Shown piece after piece: positions 20,142 through 30,979 of a stretch of DNA of 48,092 nucleotides. Within the stretch, counting starts at the first letter, position 1. Each line of letters begins with the position of its first letter. The notes beneath the pieces were generated by a model. That model did no database searches and was not told where the DNA came from. It saw only the letters and a program-made list of their open reading frames with translations. Source of the stretch: an uncultured Pelagibacteraceae bacterium (lineage in GTDB: Bacteria > Pseudomonadota > Alphaproteobacteria > Pelagibacterales > Pelagibacteraceae); the NCBI GenBank assembly GCA_902625715.1, contig CACOCP010000007.1:1-48092 (forward strand). The letters run 5' to 3'. A program made the position numbers and the translations under genes.

Positions 20142-22171
20142 TATCCCTCAGTTCCTGTTTTTTTAAAATTTGTCCTTAAACTTTTACACTCACCCATGGT
20201 TTTTGAGGCTCGAGCGATAACATTTGAATGATAATAATCAATGTTATCTAAAAGAATTTTTTCATTCACAAATTCATAATTTGGAGTTTGAAATTTTTTA
20301 TTAGCAGGGTTTATTTTTAAAAAGTTAAACATTGCATTATCTAGATCCTCTTTTTTCTCATAAAGCTTTTTTCTTTTGACAGATGCTGCTAATTCATTAA
20401 CTATTACCCAATCTTCTTTTGCATCTCCTGGGGGGTAAGAAGACTTATAAGATTTTTGTATTTTTCCCTCCAGGTTAGCAAAGTATCCATCTTGTTCTGT
20501 AAAGGCTGCTCCTGATAATATTATGTCTGCTAAAGAAGCACCTTTGTCTCCATGACTTCCGACATAAATAATAAACTCATTTTTCTTTTTAAATGTTAGA
20601 TTTTCTTGACCAAATAAAAAAAGTACTTCTATATCATTGTTGTAAATTTTTTTTAGCGTTTGGTTAGACCCATCATTTGAGCTTAGAACATTTAAATAAT
20701 ATGATCCAACAGTAGATGCGTTGTTTGATAGTATATTTAGTGAATTCCATTCTTCATTTATTTTATCTTTACTTTGAAGATATTTTTTTAATTCCTCAAA
20801 TATATAGATAGACGAATTTAGTTTTAATGCTGATTGACCGATTATAAAAATAGGCTTTTTTGAATTATAAATCTCTTCAGAAATTTTGTGTGTATGATTT
20901 ATTATATCTTTAATTGTTTTTGTTGAGTTTTCTAAAATTTTATAAGGATAGGTTAAATCTCCAACATCTCCTAAAGAATAAATTTGTGTTTTATTTTTAA
21001 TATAATTTTTTCTGATCCTAGAATTAAGTATTGTTGCTTCAAATCTTGGATTTGCGCCCACTAAAATTATTAAATCAGATTCTTCAATTCCTTCAATTTT
21101 AGAATTAAATATAAAATTTTCTCTTTCTGATGTATTTACATAAAAATTATCAGATCTTGAATCTAGATTTTCTGACCTTAATGTTTTTTCAAAGAAATCT
21201 TTTAAGGCAAACATTGTTTCCATATTTGTCATATCGCCTGTCAAAGCTGCAATTTTATCAGATTGAGTTTCAGAAATTTTTTCAAAAATTTTTGTATAAG
21301 CCTCTTTCCATGAAATTTTTTCAAATTTTTTATTTTTTTTTAAATAAGGAGTATCTAAGCGTTGATTTTTCAAACCATCACACGCATACCTAGTTTTATC
21401 AGATATCCATTCTTCATTTATTTCTTCATTTATTCTAGGTAATACCCTTTTTACTTCCCAGCCATAAGTATCAACTCTTATATTTGAGCCAACAGCATCC
21501 ATAACATCTATGGTTTCAGTTTTTTTTAATTCCCATGGCCTTGCTTCAAAAACATAAGGTTTCGATGTAAGTGCTCCAACAGGACATAAATCAATTACAT
21601 TACCTGATAACTCCGATTCCATAGCTTTTTCTAAGTAAGTGGTGATTTGCATGTCTTCACCTCTTCCTATTGCGCCTAGCTCAGGAACACCCGCAACTTC
21701 AGTTGCAAATCTTACACATCTAGTGCAATGTATACATCTTGTCATCTGGGTTTTAATCAAAGGACCCATGTATTTTTCTGGCACGTACCTTTTATTTTCT
21801 TTAAATCTACTTTTATCAATTCCATAGAACATGGACTGATCTTGTAAATCGCATTCACCACCTTGATCACAAACAGGACAATCTAAAGGGTGATTTGCTA
21901 ATAAAAATTCCATTACACCTTTTCTTGATTTCTCAACTTTTTCAGTATTTGTTCTTATTACCATTCCATCCGCTGCAGGCATTGCACATGAAGCTACAGG
22001 TTTTGGAGATTTTTCCATTTCTACTAGACACATTCTACAGTTTCCAGCAATTGACAATTTTTCGTGATAACAAAATCTAGGAATTTCTACTCCGGCCTGT
22101 TCACAAGCTTGAAGAACTGTCAAACCTTCTTCAACTTCAACATCTATGTCATTAACTTTTAATTTAAGCAT
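20141..22171 (-). CDS. nuoG: NADH-quinone oxidoreductase subunit G
   Basis: Large peripheral-arm subunit, 676 aa. The N-terminal 2Fe-2S domain has [18 protein letters not shown], followed by the His/Cys cluster region with [16 protein letters not shown] and the 4Fe-4[11 protein letters not shown]. The rest is a divergent molybdopterin-oxidoreductase-like domain without cofactor, rich in Lys and Asn as expected for a fast-evolving scaffold. It overlaps nuoF by 8 bases. Confidence 0.96.
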   Translation of the reverse strand: MLKLKVNDIDVEVEEGLTVLQACEQAGVEIPRFCYHEKLSIAGNCRMCLVEMEKSPKPVASCAMPAADGMVIRTNTEKVEKSRKGVMEFLLANHPLDCPVCDQGGECDLQDQSMFYGIDKSRFKENKRYVPEKYMGPLIKTQMTRCIHCTRCVRFATEVAGVPELGAIGRGEDMQITTYLEKAMESELSGNVIDLCPVGALTSKPYVFEARPWELKKTETIDVMDAVGSNIRVDTYGWEVKRVLPRINEEINEEWISDKTRYACDGLKNQRLDTPYLKKNKKFEKISWKEAYTKIFEKISETQSDKIAALTGDMTNMETMFALKDFFEKTLRSENLDSRSDNFYVNTSERENFIFNSKIEGIEESDLIILVGANPRFEATILNSRIRKNYIKNKTQIYSLGDVGDLTYPYKILENSTKTIKDIINHTHKISEEIYNSKKPIFIIGQSALKLNSSIYIFEELKKYLQSKDKINEEWNSLNILSNNASTVGSYYLNVLSSNDGSNQTLKKIYNNDIEVLFLFGQENLTFKKKNEFIIYVGSHGDKGASLADIILSGAAFTEQDGYFANLEGKIQKSYKSSYPPGDAKEDWVIVNELAASVKRKKLYEKKEDLDNAMFNFLKINPANKKFQTPNYEFVNEKILLDNIDYYHSNVIARASKTMGECKSLRTNFKKTGTEG

Positions 22172-23495
22172 TTTCTTTTTCTAAAAGATGTTGGTCTACT
22201 AAATAAGGAACTTCTTTTTTTCTTTGAATTAATGGATCATATTTATTTCTCTCTAAAATTTCATCTTTAAAGTTTCTTATTAAACCTTGTACTGGCCATG
22301 ACGAACCTTCGCCAAATGCACAAATTGTATGTCCCTCAATTTGTTTTGTGACATCCATCAACATGTCAACCTCATCTCTAGTTGCCTCACCTTTTGCCAT
22401 TCTTTCTAACATTCTCCACATCCAGCCAGATCCTTCTCTACATGGAGTACATTGTCCACAGCTTTCGTGTTTATAAAATCTGGCAATTCTTGCCATACAT
22501 TTAATTATGTCTTGATCTTTATTAATAACAACAATGCCAGCAGTTCCAAGTCCAGTTTTATTTTCGACACAAGCGTCAAAATCCATTTTTATAGTATCAC
22601 AAACTTCTTTTGTTAATAAAGGCATTGAGGATCCTCCAGGTATAACAGCTTTTAAATTATCCCAGCCTCCAACAACTCCCCCCGCATGTTTCTCAATTAA
22701 ATCTTTTAAAGGTACTCCCATTTCTTCCTCAACATTACATGGATTGTTAACATTTCCTGAAATACAAAAAATTTTTGTTCCTGTGTTTTTTTCTCTACCT
22801 AAAGAAGAGAACCATTTTCCTCCTCTTCTTAATATTGTTGGAACAACTGCAATTGTTTCAACATTATTAATAATTGTTGGACAGCCATACAAACCTATCA
22901 ATGCTGGAAAAGGTGGTTTTAGTCTTGGTTGACCTTTGTTTCCTTCTAAACTTTCTAAAAGAGCAGTTTCCTCTCCACATATATATGCTCCAGCTCCATA
23001 GTGAATGAATATATCAAAATCCCATCCAGTTGATGATGCATTTTTTCCAATTAATCCATTGCTATAAGCTTCATCAATAGCTTTTTGAAGTTTTTGACCT
23101 TCATTAAAATATTCACCTCTTATGTAGATGTAGCAAGTATGGGCGTTGACTGCATATGAAGCTATTAGACACCCCTCTATTAATTTATGGGGTTCAAATC
23201 TTAAAATATCTCTATCTTTACACGTTCCTGGTTCGGATTCGTCAGCATTTATAACTAAATAATGAGGTTTCGATCCTACTTCTTTGGGGGCAAAAGACCA
23301 CTTCAAACCTGTTGGAAAACCTGCTCCACCACGACCACGCAATTGAGAGGTTTTAATTTCTTCAATTATCCAACTTCGACCTTTATTAAAAATTTCCTTA
23401 GTTTCTAACCAGTCTCCACGTTTTTTAGCAGAGTCCAGTTCTGCTCCAAAGTCGTTGTATAAATTTTGAAATATTCTGTCTTCGTCTTTAAGCAT
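22164..23495 (-). CDS. nuoF: NADH-quinone oxidoreductase subunit F (NADH-binding)
   Basis: Binds NADH and FMN and carries cluster N3; the entry point for electrons. [13 protein letters not shown] (NADH site), [19 protein letters not shown] (FMN site) and [12 protein letters not shown] with a later Cys (4Fe-4S ligands) are all present. Length 443 aa is normal. It overlaps nuoE and nuoG by 8 bases each. Confidence 0.97.
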   Translation of the reverse strand: MLKDEDRIFQNLYNDFGAELDSAKKRGDWLETKEIFNKGRSWIIEEIKTSQLRGRGGAGFPTGLKWSFAPKEVGSKPHYLVINADESEPGTCKDRDILRFEPHKLIEGCLIASYAVNAHTCYIYIRGEYFNEGQKLQKAIDEAYSNGLIGKNASSTGWDFDIFIHYGAGAYICGEETALLESLEGNKGQPRLKPPFPALIGLYGCPTIINNVETIAVVPTILRRGGKWFSSLGREKNTGTKIFCISGNVNNPCNVEEEMGVPLKDLIEKHAGGVVGGWDNLKAVIPGGSSMPLLTKEVCDTIKMDFDACVENKTGLGTAGIVVINKDQDIIKCMARIARFYKHESCGQCTPCREGSGWMWRMLERMAKGEATRDEVDMLMDVTKQIEGHTICAFGEGSSWPVQGLIRNFKDEILERNKYDPLIQRKKEVPYLVDQHLLEKENA

Positions 23496-24096
23496 TTTTA
23501 TTACTCAATAAAGTCTTTCTAATATTTTCAGGCTCTGAGCTTAATCTTCCTCTGTATGAACCCGGTTTTGGTTTCTGATTTTTATCAATTTGATCTATAA
23601 TTTTACAAAATTTTTCCTCATCTAAATCCTCAAAATAATCGTCATTAATTTGAACCATTGGAGAATTAACGCAAGCTCCTAAACATTCGACTTCCATCCA
23701 TGATGATTTACCATTTTTAGAAATTTCAGACTCGTTTTCAGAAATTTTTTTTTTACAAACATCTACTAATTTATATGCTCCTCTAATCATACATGGTGTT
23801 GTTGTACAAACTTGAAAAAAATAATCTCCTACAGGTGTTAAATTATACATGCTATAGAAGGTTGCTACTTCATAAACTTTTATGTAAGGCATATCCAACA
23901 TCTTCGCTATATATTTCATTGCTGATAAGGGTATCCAATTATTATTTTGTTTCTGGGCAATATAAAGTAAAGCCATTACAGCACTTTTTTGTTTACCTTT
24001 AGGATAATTTGTAATTATTTTTTCAGCTTCATTTAAATTTTTACTGTCAAATTCAAAAGTATCTGGTTGACTTTTTGAAATTTTTTTTAGACTCAT
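23488..24096 (-). CDS. nuoE: NADH-quinone oxidoreductase subunit E
   Basis: Peripheral 2Fe-2S subunit (cluster N1a), 202 aa. Ligands are seen in [11 protein letters not shown] and [10 protein letters not shown], the normal C-x4-C and C-x3-C pattern. The N-terminal helical domain has the usual [12 protein letters not shown] motif. The tail after the core is about 35 residues long. A run of ten A on the coding strand encodes Lys-Lys-Lys near the middle. Overlaps nuoD by 4 bases. Confidence 0.96.
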   Translation of the reverse strand: MSLKKISKSQPDTFEFDSKNLNEAEKIITNYPKGKQKSAVMALLYIAQKQNNNWIPLSAMKYIAKMLDMPYIKVYEVATFYSMYNLTPVGDYFFQVCTTTPCMIRGAYKLVDVCKKKISENESEISKNGKSSWMEVECLGACVNSPMVQINDDYFEDLDEEKFCKIIDQIDKNQKPKPGSYRGRLSSEPENIRKTLLSNKNA

Positions 24097-25268
24097 CTAT
24101 CAACCTCTCCAAATACTATATCCATAGAACCTAATACTGCTGGCACATCTGCTAGCATGTGACCTTTAATTAAATAGTCCATGGCTTGAAGATGAGAAAA
24201 TCCTGGAGCTCTTATTTTGCATTTGTAAGGTTTACTAGATCCATCAGAAATTAAATAAACTCCAAACTCTCCTTTTGGTGCCTCAACAGCTGTATAAATT
24301 TCATCTTCATCTACTCTGTAGCCTTCTGTAAAAAGTTTAAAGTGATGAATTAAAGCTTCCATGGACTGCTTTATTTCTTTTTTTGGTGGCGGGCTTATCT
24401 TTCCATCATTTGTTTTGATTGGACCTTTTGGTAAATTTGCAAGACATTGATTGATAATATGTACGCTCTCTCTCATCTCCTCAATTCTGCATAAGTATCT
24501 ATCATAACAATCACCATTTTTTCCCACAGGAATTTTAAATTCTACTTGTTCATAACAATCATACGGCTGAGATTTTCTTAGATCCCATGGCACTCCAGAT
24601 CCTCTTAGCATTACACCTGAAAAGGAATAATCGAGTGCGTCTTGTTTAGAGACTATACCTATATCAACATTTCTTTGTTTAAATATTCTGTTATCAGTTA
24701 ATAATGTTTCAAGATCATCGATAATTTTTGGAAAATTTTCACAAAACTCAGCAATTTCAAAATCTAAACCTTTTGGTAGATCTTGATGTACTCCACCAGC
24801 TCTAAAATAATTAGCGTGTAATCTTGATCCTGAAACTTTTTCATAAAACCCCATTAATGTTTCTCTTTCTTCAAAACCCCAAAGTGTTGGGGTAAGAGCT
24901 CCTACGTCCATTGCTTGAGTTGTTACATTTAATATGTGGCTTAAAATTCTTCCTATTTCACAAAAAATTACTCTTATATATTGGGCTCTAGCTGGAACAT
25001 TTATTTTTAAGATTTTTTCAATCGCTAATGCAAATGCATGCTCCTGATTCATTGGTGCTACATAATCGAGTCTATCAAAATAAGGTACAGCTTGTGCATA
25101 AGTTTTATTTTCAATCAATTTTTCTGTACCTCTGTGTAATAATCCAATATGTGGATCTGCCTTTTCAACTACCTCACCATCTAACTGAAGAATTAATCTT
25201 AATACACCATGAGCAGCGGGATGCTGAGGGCCAAAATTTAAATTTAGTTTTTTTACTTCTTTTGCCAT
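24093..25268 (-). CDS. nuoD: NADH-quinone oxidoreductase subunit D
   Basis: 49-kDa-type subunit that shapes the quinone headgroup site, 391 aa. N-terminal [16 protein letters not shown] (with the quinone-site His) and [12 protein letters not shown] are intact; [19 protein letters not shown] and the C-terminal DIVFGEVDR end match the family. Separate from nuoC, with which it overlaps by one base. Confidence 0.97.
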   Translation of the reverse strand: MAKEVKKLNLNFGPQHPAAHGVLRLILQLDGEVVEKADPHIGLLHRGTEKLIENKTYAQAVPYFDRLDYVAPMNQEHAFALAIEKILKINVPARAQYIRVIFCEIGRILSHILNVTTQAMDVGALTPTLWGFEERETLMGFYEKVSGSRLHANYFRAGGVHQDLPKGLDFEIAEFCENFPKIIDDLETLLTDNRIFKQRNVDIGIVSKQDALDYSFSGVMLRGSGVPWDLRKSQPYDCYEQVEFKIPVGKNGDCYDRYLCRIEEMRESVHIINQCLANLPKGPIKTNDGKISPPPKKEIKQSMEALIHHFKLFTEGYRVDEDEIYTAVEAPKGEFGVYLISDGSSKPYKCKIRAPGFSHLQAMDYLIKGHMLADVPAVLGSMDIVFGEVDR

Positions 25269-25858
25269 TATTTTTTAGCTTGTTCTTTTATGTATCTTGT
25301 TCCTTCCCAAGGGCTTTCATAATCAAAATTTCTATAATTTTGCTCTAATTTAACTGGTTCATAAATTACCTTTTTATCTTCTTCGCTGTACCGAACCTCA
25401 TTATGACCTGTTAAAGGAAAATCCTTTCTTAAAGGATGTCCTTTAAACCCGTAGTCTGTAAGAATTCTTCTTAAATCAGGATGATCTTTAAATTCTACAC
25501 CATACATGTCGAAAACTTCTCTCTCCATCCAATTGGCTGAAGGAAATATCGAAGTTAAGGAGGATATAATCTCACCTTCTTGCATATCAAATTCAATTTT
25601 AATTCTTGAGTTCTTTTCATGACTTAAAAGCAAATAAACCATTTTAAATCTTTTATCTCTCTCAGGATAATCGACTGCTGTTATATCAATTAATTGTTTA
25701 AATTTAGTAGATAAATGAGTTTTTAAGAAAATCATTACATCAATTAAATTATTATCCTCGATACATATGTTAATTTGATCATGTTTTATATTTGAAGATA
25801 AAATTTTTGTTGTTAATTCTGAGTTAATAGCCTTTTCGAGACTTTCCAAATTTTCCAT
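25268..25858 (-). CDS. nuoC: NADH-quinone oxidoreductase subunit C
   Basis: 30-kDa-type peripheral subunit, 196 aa, not fused to NuoD. The C-terminal signature [20 protein letters not shown] followed by [10 protein letters not shown] is clear. It starts 6 bases after the nuoB stop. Confidence 0.96.
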   Translation of the reverse strand: MENLESLEKAINSELTTKILSSNIKHDQINICIEDNNLIDVMIFLKTHLSTKFKQLIDITAVDYPERDKRFKMVYLLLSHEKNSRIKIEFDMQEGEIISSLTSIFPSANWMEREVFDMYGVEFKDHPDLRRILTDYGFKGHPLRKDFPLTGHNEVRYSEEDKKVIYEPVKLEQNYRNFDYESPWEGTRYIKEQAKK

Positions 25859-25864
25859 TGAATT

Positions 25865-26386
25865 TTATCTTTCTAGTGAACCTTTGTTCCTAATCTTTTT
25901 TTGCAATTGCATTATTCCATATAAAAGTGCTTCTGCAGAGGGCGGACAACCTGGCACATAAACATCTACAGGCACAATTTTATCACAACCACGTACTACG
26001 GAGTAAGAGTAATGATAGTAACCTCCTCCATTTGCGCAACTGCCCATTGAAATAACGTATCTTGGTTCTGGCATTTGGTCATAAACTTTTCTTAAGGCTG
26101 GTGCCATTTTATTTGTTAGGGTTCCTGCAACTATCATTACATCTGATTGTCTTGGTGAGGCTCTAGGGGCTGCTCCAAATCTCTCTAAATCATATCTAGG
26201 CATTGAGGTTTGCATCATCTCTACAGCACAACAAGCTAGTCCAAATGTCATCCAATGTAATGACCCAGTTCGAGCCCAATTAACTAGGTTGTCTAGTGAG
26301 GTAGTAATAAAACCATTATCACTAAAATCTTGAGCTAATTGTTTAAACTCATCAGGTATTTGATCTTTCCTTTGCTCTAAATTCAT
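25865..26386 (-). CDS. nuoB: NADH-quinone oxidoreductase subunit B
   Basis: Binds terminal cluster N2, which reduces quinone. Cluster ligands are visible in the tandem Cys of [20 protein letters not shown] and [12 protein letters not shown] choose the ATG at 26386: it lies two bases past the nuoA stop, has GGAG just upstream, and gives 173 aa. The ATG at 26428 would overlap nuoA by 41 bases and adds a 14-residue extension without family support. Confidence 0.96.
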   Translation of the reverse strand: MNLEQRKDQIPDEFKQLAQDFSDNGFITTSLDNLVNWARTGSLHWMTFGLACCAVEMMQTSMPRYDLERFGAAPRASPRQSDVMIVAGTLTNKMAPALRKVYDQMPEPRYVISMGSCANGGGYYHYSYSVVRGCDKIVPVDVYVPGCPPSAEALLYGIMQLQKKIRNKGSLER

Positions 26387-26387
26387 T

Positions 26388-26756
26388 TTACTCCCAATCA
26401 AGTGCTCCTTTTTTCCATTCATAGACAAATCCTACAGTCAAAATAAAAAGAAATATCATCATAGAAACGAAACCAAATAATCCTATTTTTCCTAACGATA
26501 TGGCCCAAGGAAATAGAAATGCTATCTCTAAATCAAATATAATAAAAAGTATCGCAACTAGATAAAATCTAACATCAAATTCCATACGTGAGTCATTGAA
26601 AGGTTCAAAGCCGCATTCATATGCAGATAATTTCTCTGGATCTGGTTTTTTAGGAGATGCCAAGTAATTTATTGCTATAAATGCCATACTTAAACCAAGT
26701 GCAATTACTAAGAACAGTATTATTGATAGGTAATCTTTTAAAAAATCCGCAAGCAT
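26388..26756 (-). CDS. nuoA: NADH-quinone oxidoreductase subunit A
   Basis: Three-helix membrane subunit, 122 aa, first gene of the complex I operon. The conserved loop with [23 protein letters not shown] and the helix [15 protein letters not shown] are diagnostic. The leader has no strong Shine-Dalgarno before the ATG at 26756. Upstream lies a 215-base gene-free stretch and the tRNA pair. Confidence 0.96.
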   Translation of the reverse strand: MLADFLKDYLSIILFLVIALGLSMAFIAINYLASPKKPDPEKLSAYECGFEPFNDSRMEFDVRFYLVAILFIIFDLEIAFLFPWAISLGKIGLFGFVSMMIFLFILTVGFVYEWKKGALDWE

Positions 26757-26807
26757 AATGTATAAGTCTTAAAATATTTTGAGTATTAAAATTTTGAAAG
26801 GACTCAT

Positions 26808-26813
26808 ATTATA
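26808..26813 (-). promoter_or_regulatory. Candidate -10 box of the nuo promoter
   Basis: A perfect TATAAT on the minus strand about 50 bases before nuoA, inside an AT-rich stretch. No clear -35 is seen at 17 bases (only TTTTAA-like sequence). It is the best promoter candidate for the nuo string, but base composition makes chance occurrence likely. Confidence 0.3.
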
Positions 26814-26886
26814 TATTTATTTTAGTTTTATTAAAAGCTTTTAAATGCGTTAAGTTTATTGGATTTTTTATAGGTATTTTTATAGA

Positions 26887-26972
26887 TAATAATAGTGCAA
26901 TTTGGTCACGGATTTTACGGCCAGTTTATTAAGAATTTAATATTAATTGATAATAATTATCATTTTTTTTTT
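26887..26972 (+). ncRNA. Candidate small RNA on the plus strand, antisense to the nuo leader region
   Basis: The 215-base gap between nuoA and tRNA-Asp holds a possible plus-strand transcription unit. TTGGAT (26859-26864) and TATAGA (26881-26886) are spaced by 16 bases. About 60 bases later TGATAA and TTATCA form a 6-bp stem with a 3-base loop (26948-26962), followed by ten T (26963-26972), the layout of an intrinsic terminator. The middle (26897-26925) is noticeably richer in G+C than its surroundings. No open reading frame with a credible start is present. All of this is pattern only; the stem is purely A-U. Confidence 0.25.
26948..26972 (+). terminator. Possible intrinsic terminator reading rightward
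   Basis: Hairpin of 6 A-T pairs with loop TAA, directly followed by ten T that end exactly at the encoded CCA of tRNA-Asp. It only makes sense for plus-strand transcripts because the other side has no T tract. It could end the candidate small RNA or block antisense transcription into the tRNA genes. The weak stem keeps confidence low. Confidence 0.35.
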
Positions 26973-27048
26973 GGCGGGAGTGAAGGGACTCGAACCCTCG
27001 GCCCCGTGCGTGACAGGCACGTGCTCTAACCAACTGAGCTACACCCCC
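26972..27048 (-). tRNA. tRNA-Asp (anticodon GTC)
   Basis: Full cloverleaf on the minus strand: acceptor GGGGGTG pairing with CACTCCC (one G-U pair), D arm GCTC-AGTTGGTTA-GAGC, anticodon stem CGTGC/GCACG with loop CTGTCAC (GTC), T arm with GGTTCGAGTCC. CCA is encoded. 77 nt. It follows tRNA-Val by 7 bases and must share its transcript. Confidence 0.97.
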
Positions 27049-27055
27049 ATAATTT

Positions 27056-27131
27056 TGGTGGGCAGTAAAGGACTCGAACCTTTGACCCCCTCGGTGTAAA
27101 CGAGATGCTCTACCAACTGAGCTAACCGCCC
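27056..27131 (-). tRNA. tRNA-Val (anticodon TAC)
   Basis: Full cloverleaf: acceptor GGGCGGT pairing with ACTGCCC, anticodon loop TTTACAC (TAC), T arm with GGTTCGAGTCC, encoded CCA. 76 nt. The tRNA-Val/tRNA-Asp pair between lon and nuoA is a conserved alphaproteobacterial arrangement. Confidence 0.97.
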
Positions 27132-27143
27132 AAAATCTTGGTA

Positions 27144-27172
27144 CTAATACATCAACCGAATAATAATGTAAA
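27144..27172 (-). promoter_or_regulatory. Candidate promoter of the tRNA-Val/tRNA-Asp pair
   Basis: Minus-strand TTTACA (27172-27167), 17-base spacer, TATTAG (27149-27144). Transcription would begin about six bases before the mature tRNA-Val. The whole element fits the 48-base gap between lon and the tRNA. Confidence 0.45.
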
Positions 27173-27179
27173 TTGTTTA

Positions 27180-29567
27180 TTACTGAATACTAGCTTGAGA
27201 TTTATCGTCTTTTTTAGTCTCTGATATTTTTTCAACTTCTGTCCACTCAACAGGTTTAAGTTCTTTAGTTAAAGCTAATTTTAATACCTCATGTGCAGAT
27301 TCTACAGGTATAATATTTATATCATCTTTAACTTTTTGTGGAACATCTGCTAAATCTTTTTCATTCTCTTTTGGAATTAAAACTTTTTTAACACCAGCAC
27401 GATGAGCAGCTAATAATTTTTCTTTTAAACCACCTATTGCTAAGACTTGACCTGTTATAGTAACTTCTCCAGTCATAGCTATTTCTCTATTTACAGGTAT
27501 GTTAGTTATTGATGATACTATTGATGTTACCATTGCAATACCCGCAGAAGGTCCATCTTTAGGAGTTGCTCCCTCCGGTACGTGAATATGAAAATCTTTT
27601 TTTTCAAACAGAGGAGGAATTATTCCATACTCTAAACTTTTTGATCTCACAAAAGATTTTGCTGCCTTAACGGACTCTTGCATAACGTCACCAAGTTTTC
27701 CAGTAATTTGCATTCTTCCTTTTCCTGGCATATTAACAGTTTCTATTTTAAGAATTTCCCCACCAAACTCTGTCCAAGCCAAGCCAATTACAATTCCTGT
27801 CTTATTTTCCGACTCTAACTCACCAAACTTGAATTTTTTAATTCCTAAAAAGTCAGAAACATTTTTTGCATTTACATCAACTTTTTTTTCCTCGTTATTT
27901 ACAACTTTTTTTACCACTTTTCTTGTGACTTTAGATATTTCTCTTTCAAGATTTCTGACGCCTGACTCTCTTGTGTAACTTCTTATTATTTCCTTAATAG
28001 TTCCATCTTCCAATTTCATTTCTCCTTCTTTAACCCCATTATCTTTTATTTGCTTTGGTAGAAGGTATTTATTAGCGATATTGATTTTTTCATCCTCTGT
28101 GTATCCTGGAATTCTTATAACTTCCATTCTATCTAAAAGTGGAGGTAAGATGTTAAGAGTATTTGCAGTCGTAACAAACATTACATCTGATAAATCGTAA
28201 TCAACCTCTAAATAATGATCGTTAAAAGTTGTATTTTGCTCAGGGTCTAAAGCTTCTAATAAAGCTGAGGATGGATCTCCTCTATAATCATTTCCAATTT
28301 TATCTATTTCATCTAACAAAAATAATGGATTTTTTGTTCCAGCTTTTTTCATCATTTGAATAATTTTTCCAGGTAGTGAACCAATATATGTTCTTCTATG
28401 GCCCCTTACTTCAGCTTCATCTCTAACACCGCCTAATGACATTCTTACAAACTGTCTATTAGTAGCTTTTGCTATAGATTTTCCTAATGATGTTTTTCCA
28501 ACACCTGGGGGGCCAACTAAACAAAGAATTGGACCTTTAATTTTATCCATTCTTTTTTGAACTGCTAAAAATTCAATAATTCTCTCTTTTACTTTCTCTA
28601 ATCCAAAATGATCTTCATCTAATATTTTTAAAGCTTTATTTAAATCGATATCAACTTTATCTTTTTTAAACCATGGAATATCTATCATCCAATCTAGATA
28701 ATTTCTAACAACTGTAGCTTCAGCTGACATTGGGCTCATATTCTTCAATTTTTTAAGTTCAGCCATGCACTTTTTCTCAACTTCTTTAGGCATTTTAGCT
28801 TTTTGAATTGATTTCTTTAGGCTTGTAGTTTCGTCTTTACCATCTTCGATTTCACCTAGTTCTTTTTGGATAGCTTTTAGCTGCTCATTTAAATAATATT
28901 CTCTTTGTGTTTTCTCCATTTGGGTTTTAACACGACCTCTAATTCTCTTTTCGACACCAATGATACTTGTCTCGTTTTCCATTATTTTGATAACACCGTT
29001 CAGCCTTTTTTTAACATCTAATGTTTCAAAAATTTGCTGTTTCTCAGAAATTGTAGCATTTAAATGAGATGCAATATTGTCTACAATTTTTGATGGGTCT
29101 TTAAGTTGTTTAATGTTGTTTATGGTTTCTGTTGAAACTTTTTTATTAATAGAAGTTAGTTTTTCTAATCTTCTTACAGCCGTTAGTGCAAGAGGAAGTA
29201 GATCTTCATCTTTAACTAAAATATCCTTTTGATATTCAAATGTGCAAGAAATAAATTTTTCATCATCTTTAAAATCAACCAGTTTTACTCTTTTAATTCC
29301 CTCAACTAGAACCTTAACCGTCCCATCAGGTAATTTTAATAATTGTAAAATGTTACTTTCACATCCGTACGAAAATACATCATTTTTTTTTGGATCATCT
29401 ACTTCTGAATTTTTTTGAGTTACTAATACAATTTTTTTATCGCCTTTCATCACTTCATTTAGAGCTGTGATAGATTTATCTCTACCAACGAACAAAGGTA
29501 TGACCATGCTAGGAAAGACAACTATGTCTCTCAAAGGTAATAACGGTTGTGTAACTTTAACTTCCAT
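27180..29567 (-). CDS. lon: ATP-dependent protease Lon
   Basis: Cytosolic AAA+ serine protease that degrades misfolded and regulatory proteins. N-terminal LON domain (residues about 6-200), Walker A GPPGVGKTS, Walker B LFLLDEIDK, and the catalytic Ser/Lys dyad in PKDGPSAGIAM and GGLKEKLLAA. Length 795 aa is standard. It follows clpX by 62 bases; the short C-terminal tail after the protease domain is charged. The histone-like gene hupB, often next in alphaproteobacteria, is absent. Confidence 0.97.
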   Translation of the reverse strand: MEVKVTQPLLPLRDIVVFPSMVIPLFVGRDKSITALNEVMKGDKKIVLVTQKNSEVDDPKKNDVFSYGCESNILQLLKLPDGTVKVLVEGIKRVKLVDFKDDEKFISCTFEYQKDILVKDEDLLPLALTAVRRLEKLTSINKKVSTETINNIKQLKDPSKIVDNIASHLNATISEKQQIFETLDVKKRLNGVIKIMENETSIIGVEKRIRGRVKTQMEKTQREYYLNEQLKAIQKELGEIEDGKDETTSLKKSIQKAKMPKEVEKKCMAELKKLKNMSPMSAEATVVRNYLDWMIDIPWFKKDKVDIDLNKALKILDEDHFGLEKVKERIIEFLAVQKRMDKIKGPILCLVGPPGVGKTSLGKSIAKATNRQFVRMSLGGVRDEAEVRGHRRTYIGSLPGKIIQMMKKAGTKNPLFLLDEIDKIGNDYRGDPSSALLEALDPEQNTTFNDHYLEVDYDLSDVMFVTTANTLNILPPLLDRMEVIRIPGYTEDEKINIANKYLLPKQIKDNGVKEGEMKLEDGTIKEIIRSYTRESGVRNLEREISKVTRKVVKKVVNNEEKKVDVNAKNVSDFLGIKKFKFGELESENKTGIVIGLAWTEFGGEILKIETVNMPGKGRMQITGKLGDVMQESVKAAKSFVRSKSLEYGIIPPLFEKKDFHIHVPEGATPKDGPSAGIAMVTSIVSSITNIPVNREIAMTGEVTITGQVLAIGGLKEKLLAAHRAGVKKVLIPKENEKDLADVPQKVKDDINIIPVESAHEVLKLALTKELKPVEWTEVEKISETKKDDKSQASIQ

Positions 29568-29629
29568 ACGGCAAATATGGATATTAAATAATATATTGCA
29601 ATAGAAAATAGTTCTTTATTAACTAGTTT

Positions 29630-30889
29630 TTAAGCCGCTGAGGTCTTATCGGTCTTAGATTTGTTCTTGGAATGTACGATAACGGGTTGAGAAACACCTT
29701 TCGCCGCACCAGAATCGATGATTACTTCCTCTATATTTTCCTGACTAGGTAAATCAAACATCGTTTTTAACAAAATATTTTCAAGTATTGATCTTAATCC
29801 TCGCGCACCTGTTTTTTTGCTAATTGCTTTATTTGCTATATCTTTAACTGCTTGATCTTTAAATGTAAGTTTTACTCCTTCAAGTTTAAATAGTTCCTGA
29901 TATTGTTTTATTAAAGAATTTTTAGGTTCTAATAAAATTTTAACTAATGATTTTTCATCTAAATCTTCTAATGTTGCTGTAATTGGAAGTCTACCAATAA
30001 ATTCGGGTATCAAGCCATATTTTAATAAATCTTCAGGTTCAAGATTTTTCATCCATTCTCCAGTTTTTTTATCTTCAATACTTTTTACTTCCGCACCAAA
30101 ACCAATTGATGAACCTTTGTCTCTTTGAGAGATTATTTTATCTAAACCAGCGAACGCACCTCCACAAATAAATAATATATTTGTTGTGTCTACTTGAAGA
30201 AATTCTTGTTGTGGATGTTTTCTACCACCTTGTGGAGGAACACTGGCAACTGTGCCTTCCATTATTTTTAATAAAGCTTGTTGAACACCTTCACCTGAAA
30301 CATCCCTGGTAATAGATGGATTTTCAGATTTACGACTGATTTTATCAACTTCATCAATATAAACTATTCCTCTTTGAGCTTTTTCAACATTGTAATCTGC
30401 AGCTTGTAAAAGTTTTAGAATAATATTTTCAACATCCTCACCAACGTAACCAGCTTCAGTTAAGGTTGTTGCATCTGCCATAGTAAATGGAACATCTAAT
30501 ATTCTTGCTAATGTTTGTGCAAGCAATGTTTTACCACAACCAGTTGGTCCAACTAACATTATATTTGATTTTGATAGCTCAACTGTTTTACTTGTTTTGT
30601 TTTCGTAGTTTAATCTTTTGTAATGATTGTGGACAGCAACTGATAAAACTTTTTTTGCATGATCTTGACCAATTACATAATCATCTAAGACTGTACAAAT
30701 TTCTTTTGGGGATGGTAAGCCGTCTTGATGTTTAACAAATGTATCTTTGCTTTCCTCTTTAATAATGTCCATACAAAGTTCAACACATTCATCACAAATA
30801 AAAACTGTTGGACCTGCAATTAATTTTCTAACTTCGTGTTGGCTTTTCCCACAAAAAGAACAGTAAAGAATATTTTTGTTATTACTCAT
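29630..30889 (-). CDS. clpX: ATP-dependent Clp protease ATP-binding subunit ClpX
   Basis: AAA+ unfoldase partner of ClpP. N-terminal zinc-binding domain with [10 protein letters not shown] and [10 protein letters not shown] (residues about 10-40), Walker [12 protein letters not shown], Walker [12 protein letters not shown], ClpP-contact loop region near IGFG. Length 419 aa is typical. It lies 90 bases after clpP on the same strand. Confidence 0.97.
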   Translation of the reverse strand: MSNNKNILYCSFCGKSQHEVRKLIAGPTVFICDECVELCMDIIKEESKDTFVKHQDGLPSPKEICTVLDDYVIGQDHAKKVLSVAVHNHYKRLNYENKTSKTVELSKSNIMLVGPTGCGKTLLAQTLARILDVPFTMADATTLTEAGYVGEDVENIILKLLQAADYNVEKAQRGIVYIDEVDKISRKSENPSITRDVSGEGVQQALLKIMEGTVASVPPQGGRKHPQQEFLQVDTTNILFICGGAFAGLDKIISQRDKGSSIGFGAEVKSIEDKKTGEWMKNLEPEDLLKYGLIPEFIGRLPITATLEDLDEKSLVKILLEPKNSLIKQYQELFKLEGVKLTFKDQAVKDIANKAISKKTGARGLRSILENILLKTMFDLPSQENIEEVIIDSGAAKGVSQPVIVHSKNKSKTDKTSAA

Positions 30890-30979
30890 AATTTTTTTTT
30901 ATCGAATCAATTTTCATACTTTATTACAATTATCTCTTCTTAATCAAGTGGAGGTTGTGGATTAACTAGATATAGTTGT

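Noticed and set aside
26387..26428. Longer NuoB starting at 26428
   Set aside because: It would overlap nuoA by 41 bases, while the ATG at 26386 has GGAG just upstream and follows the nuoA stop directly.
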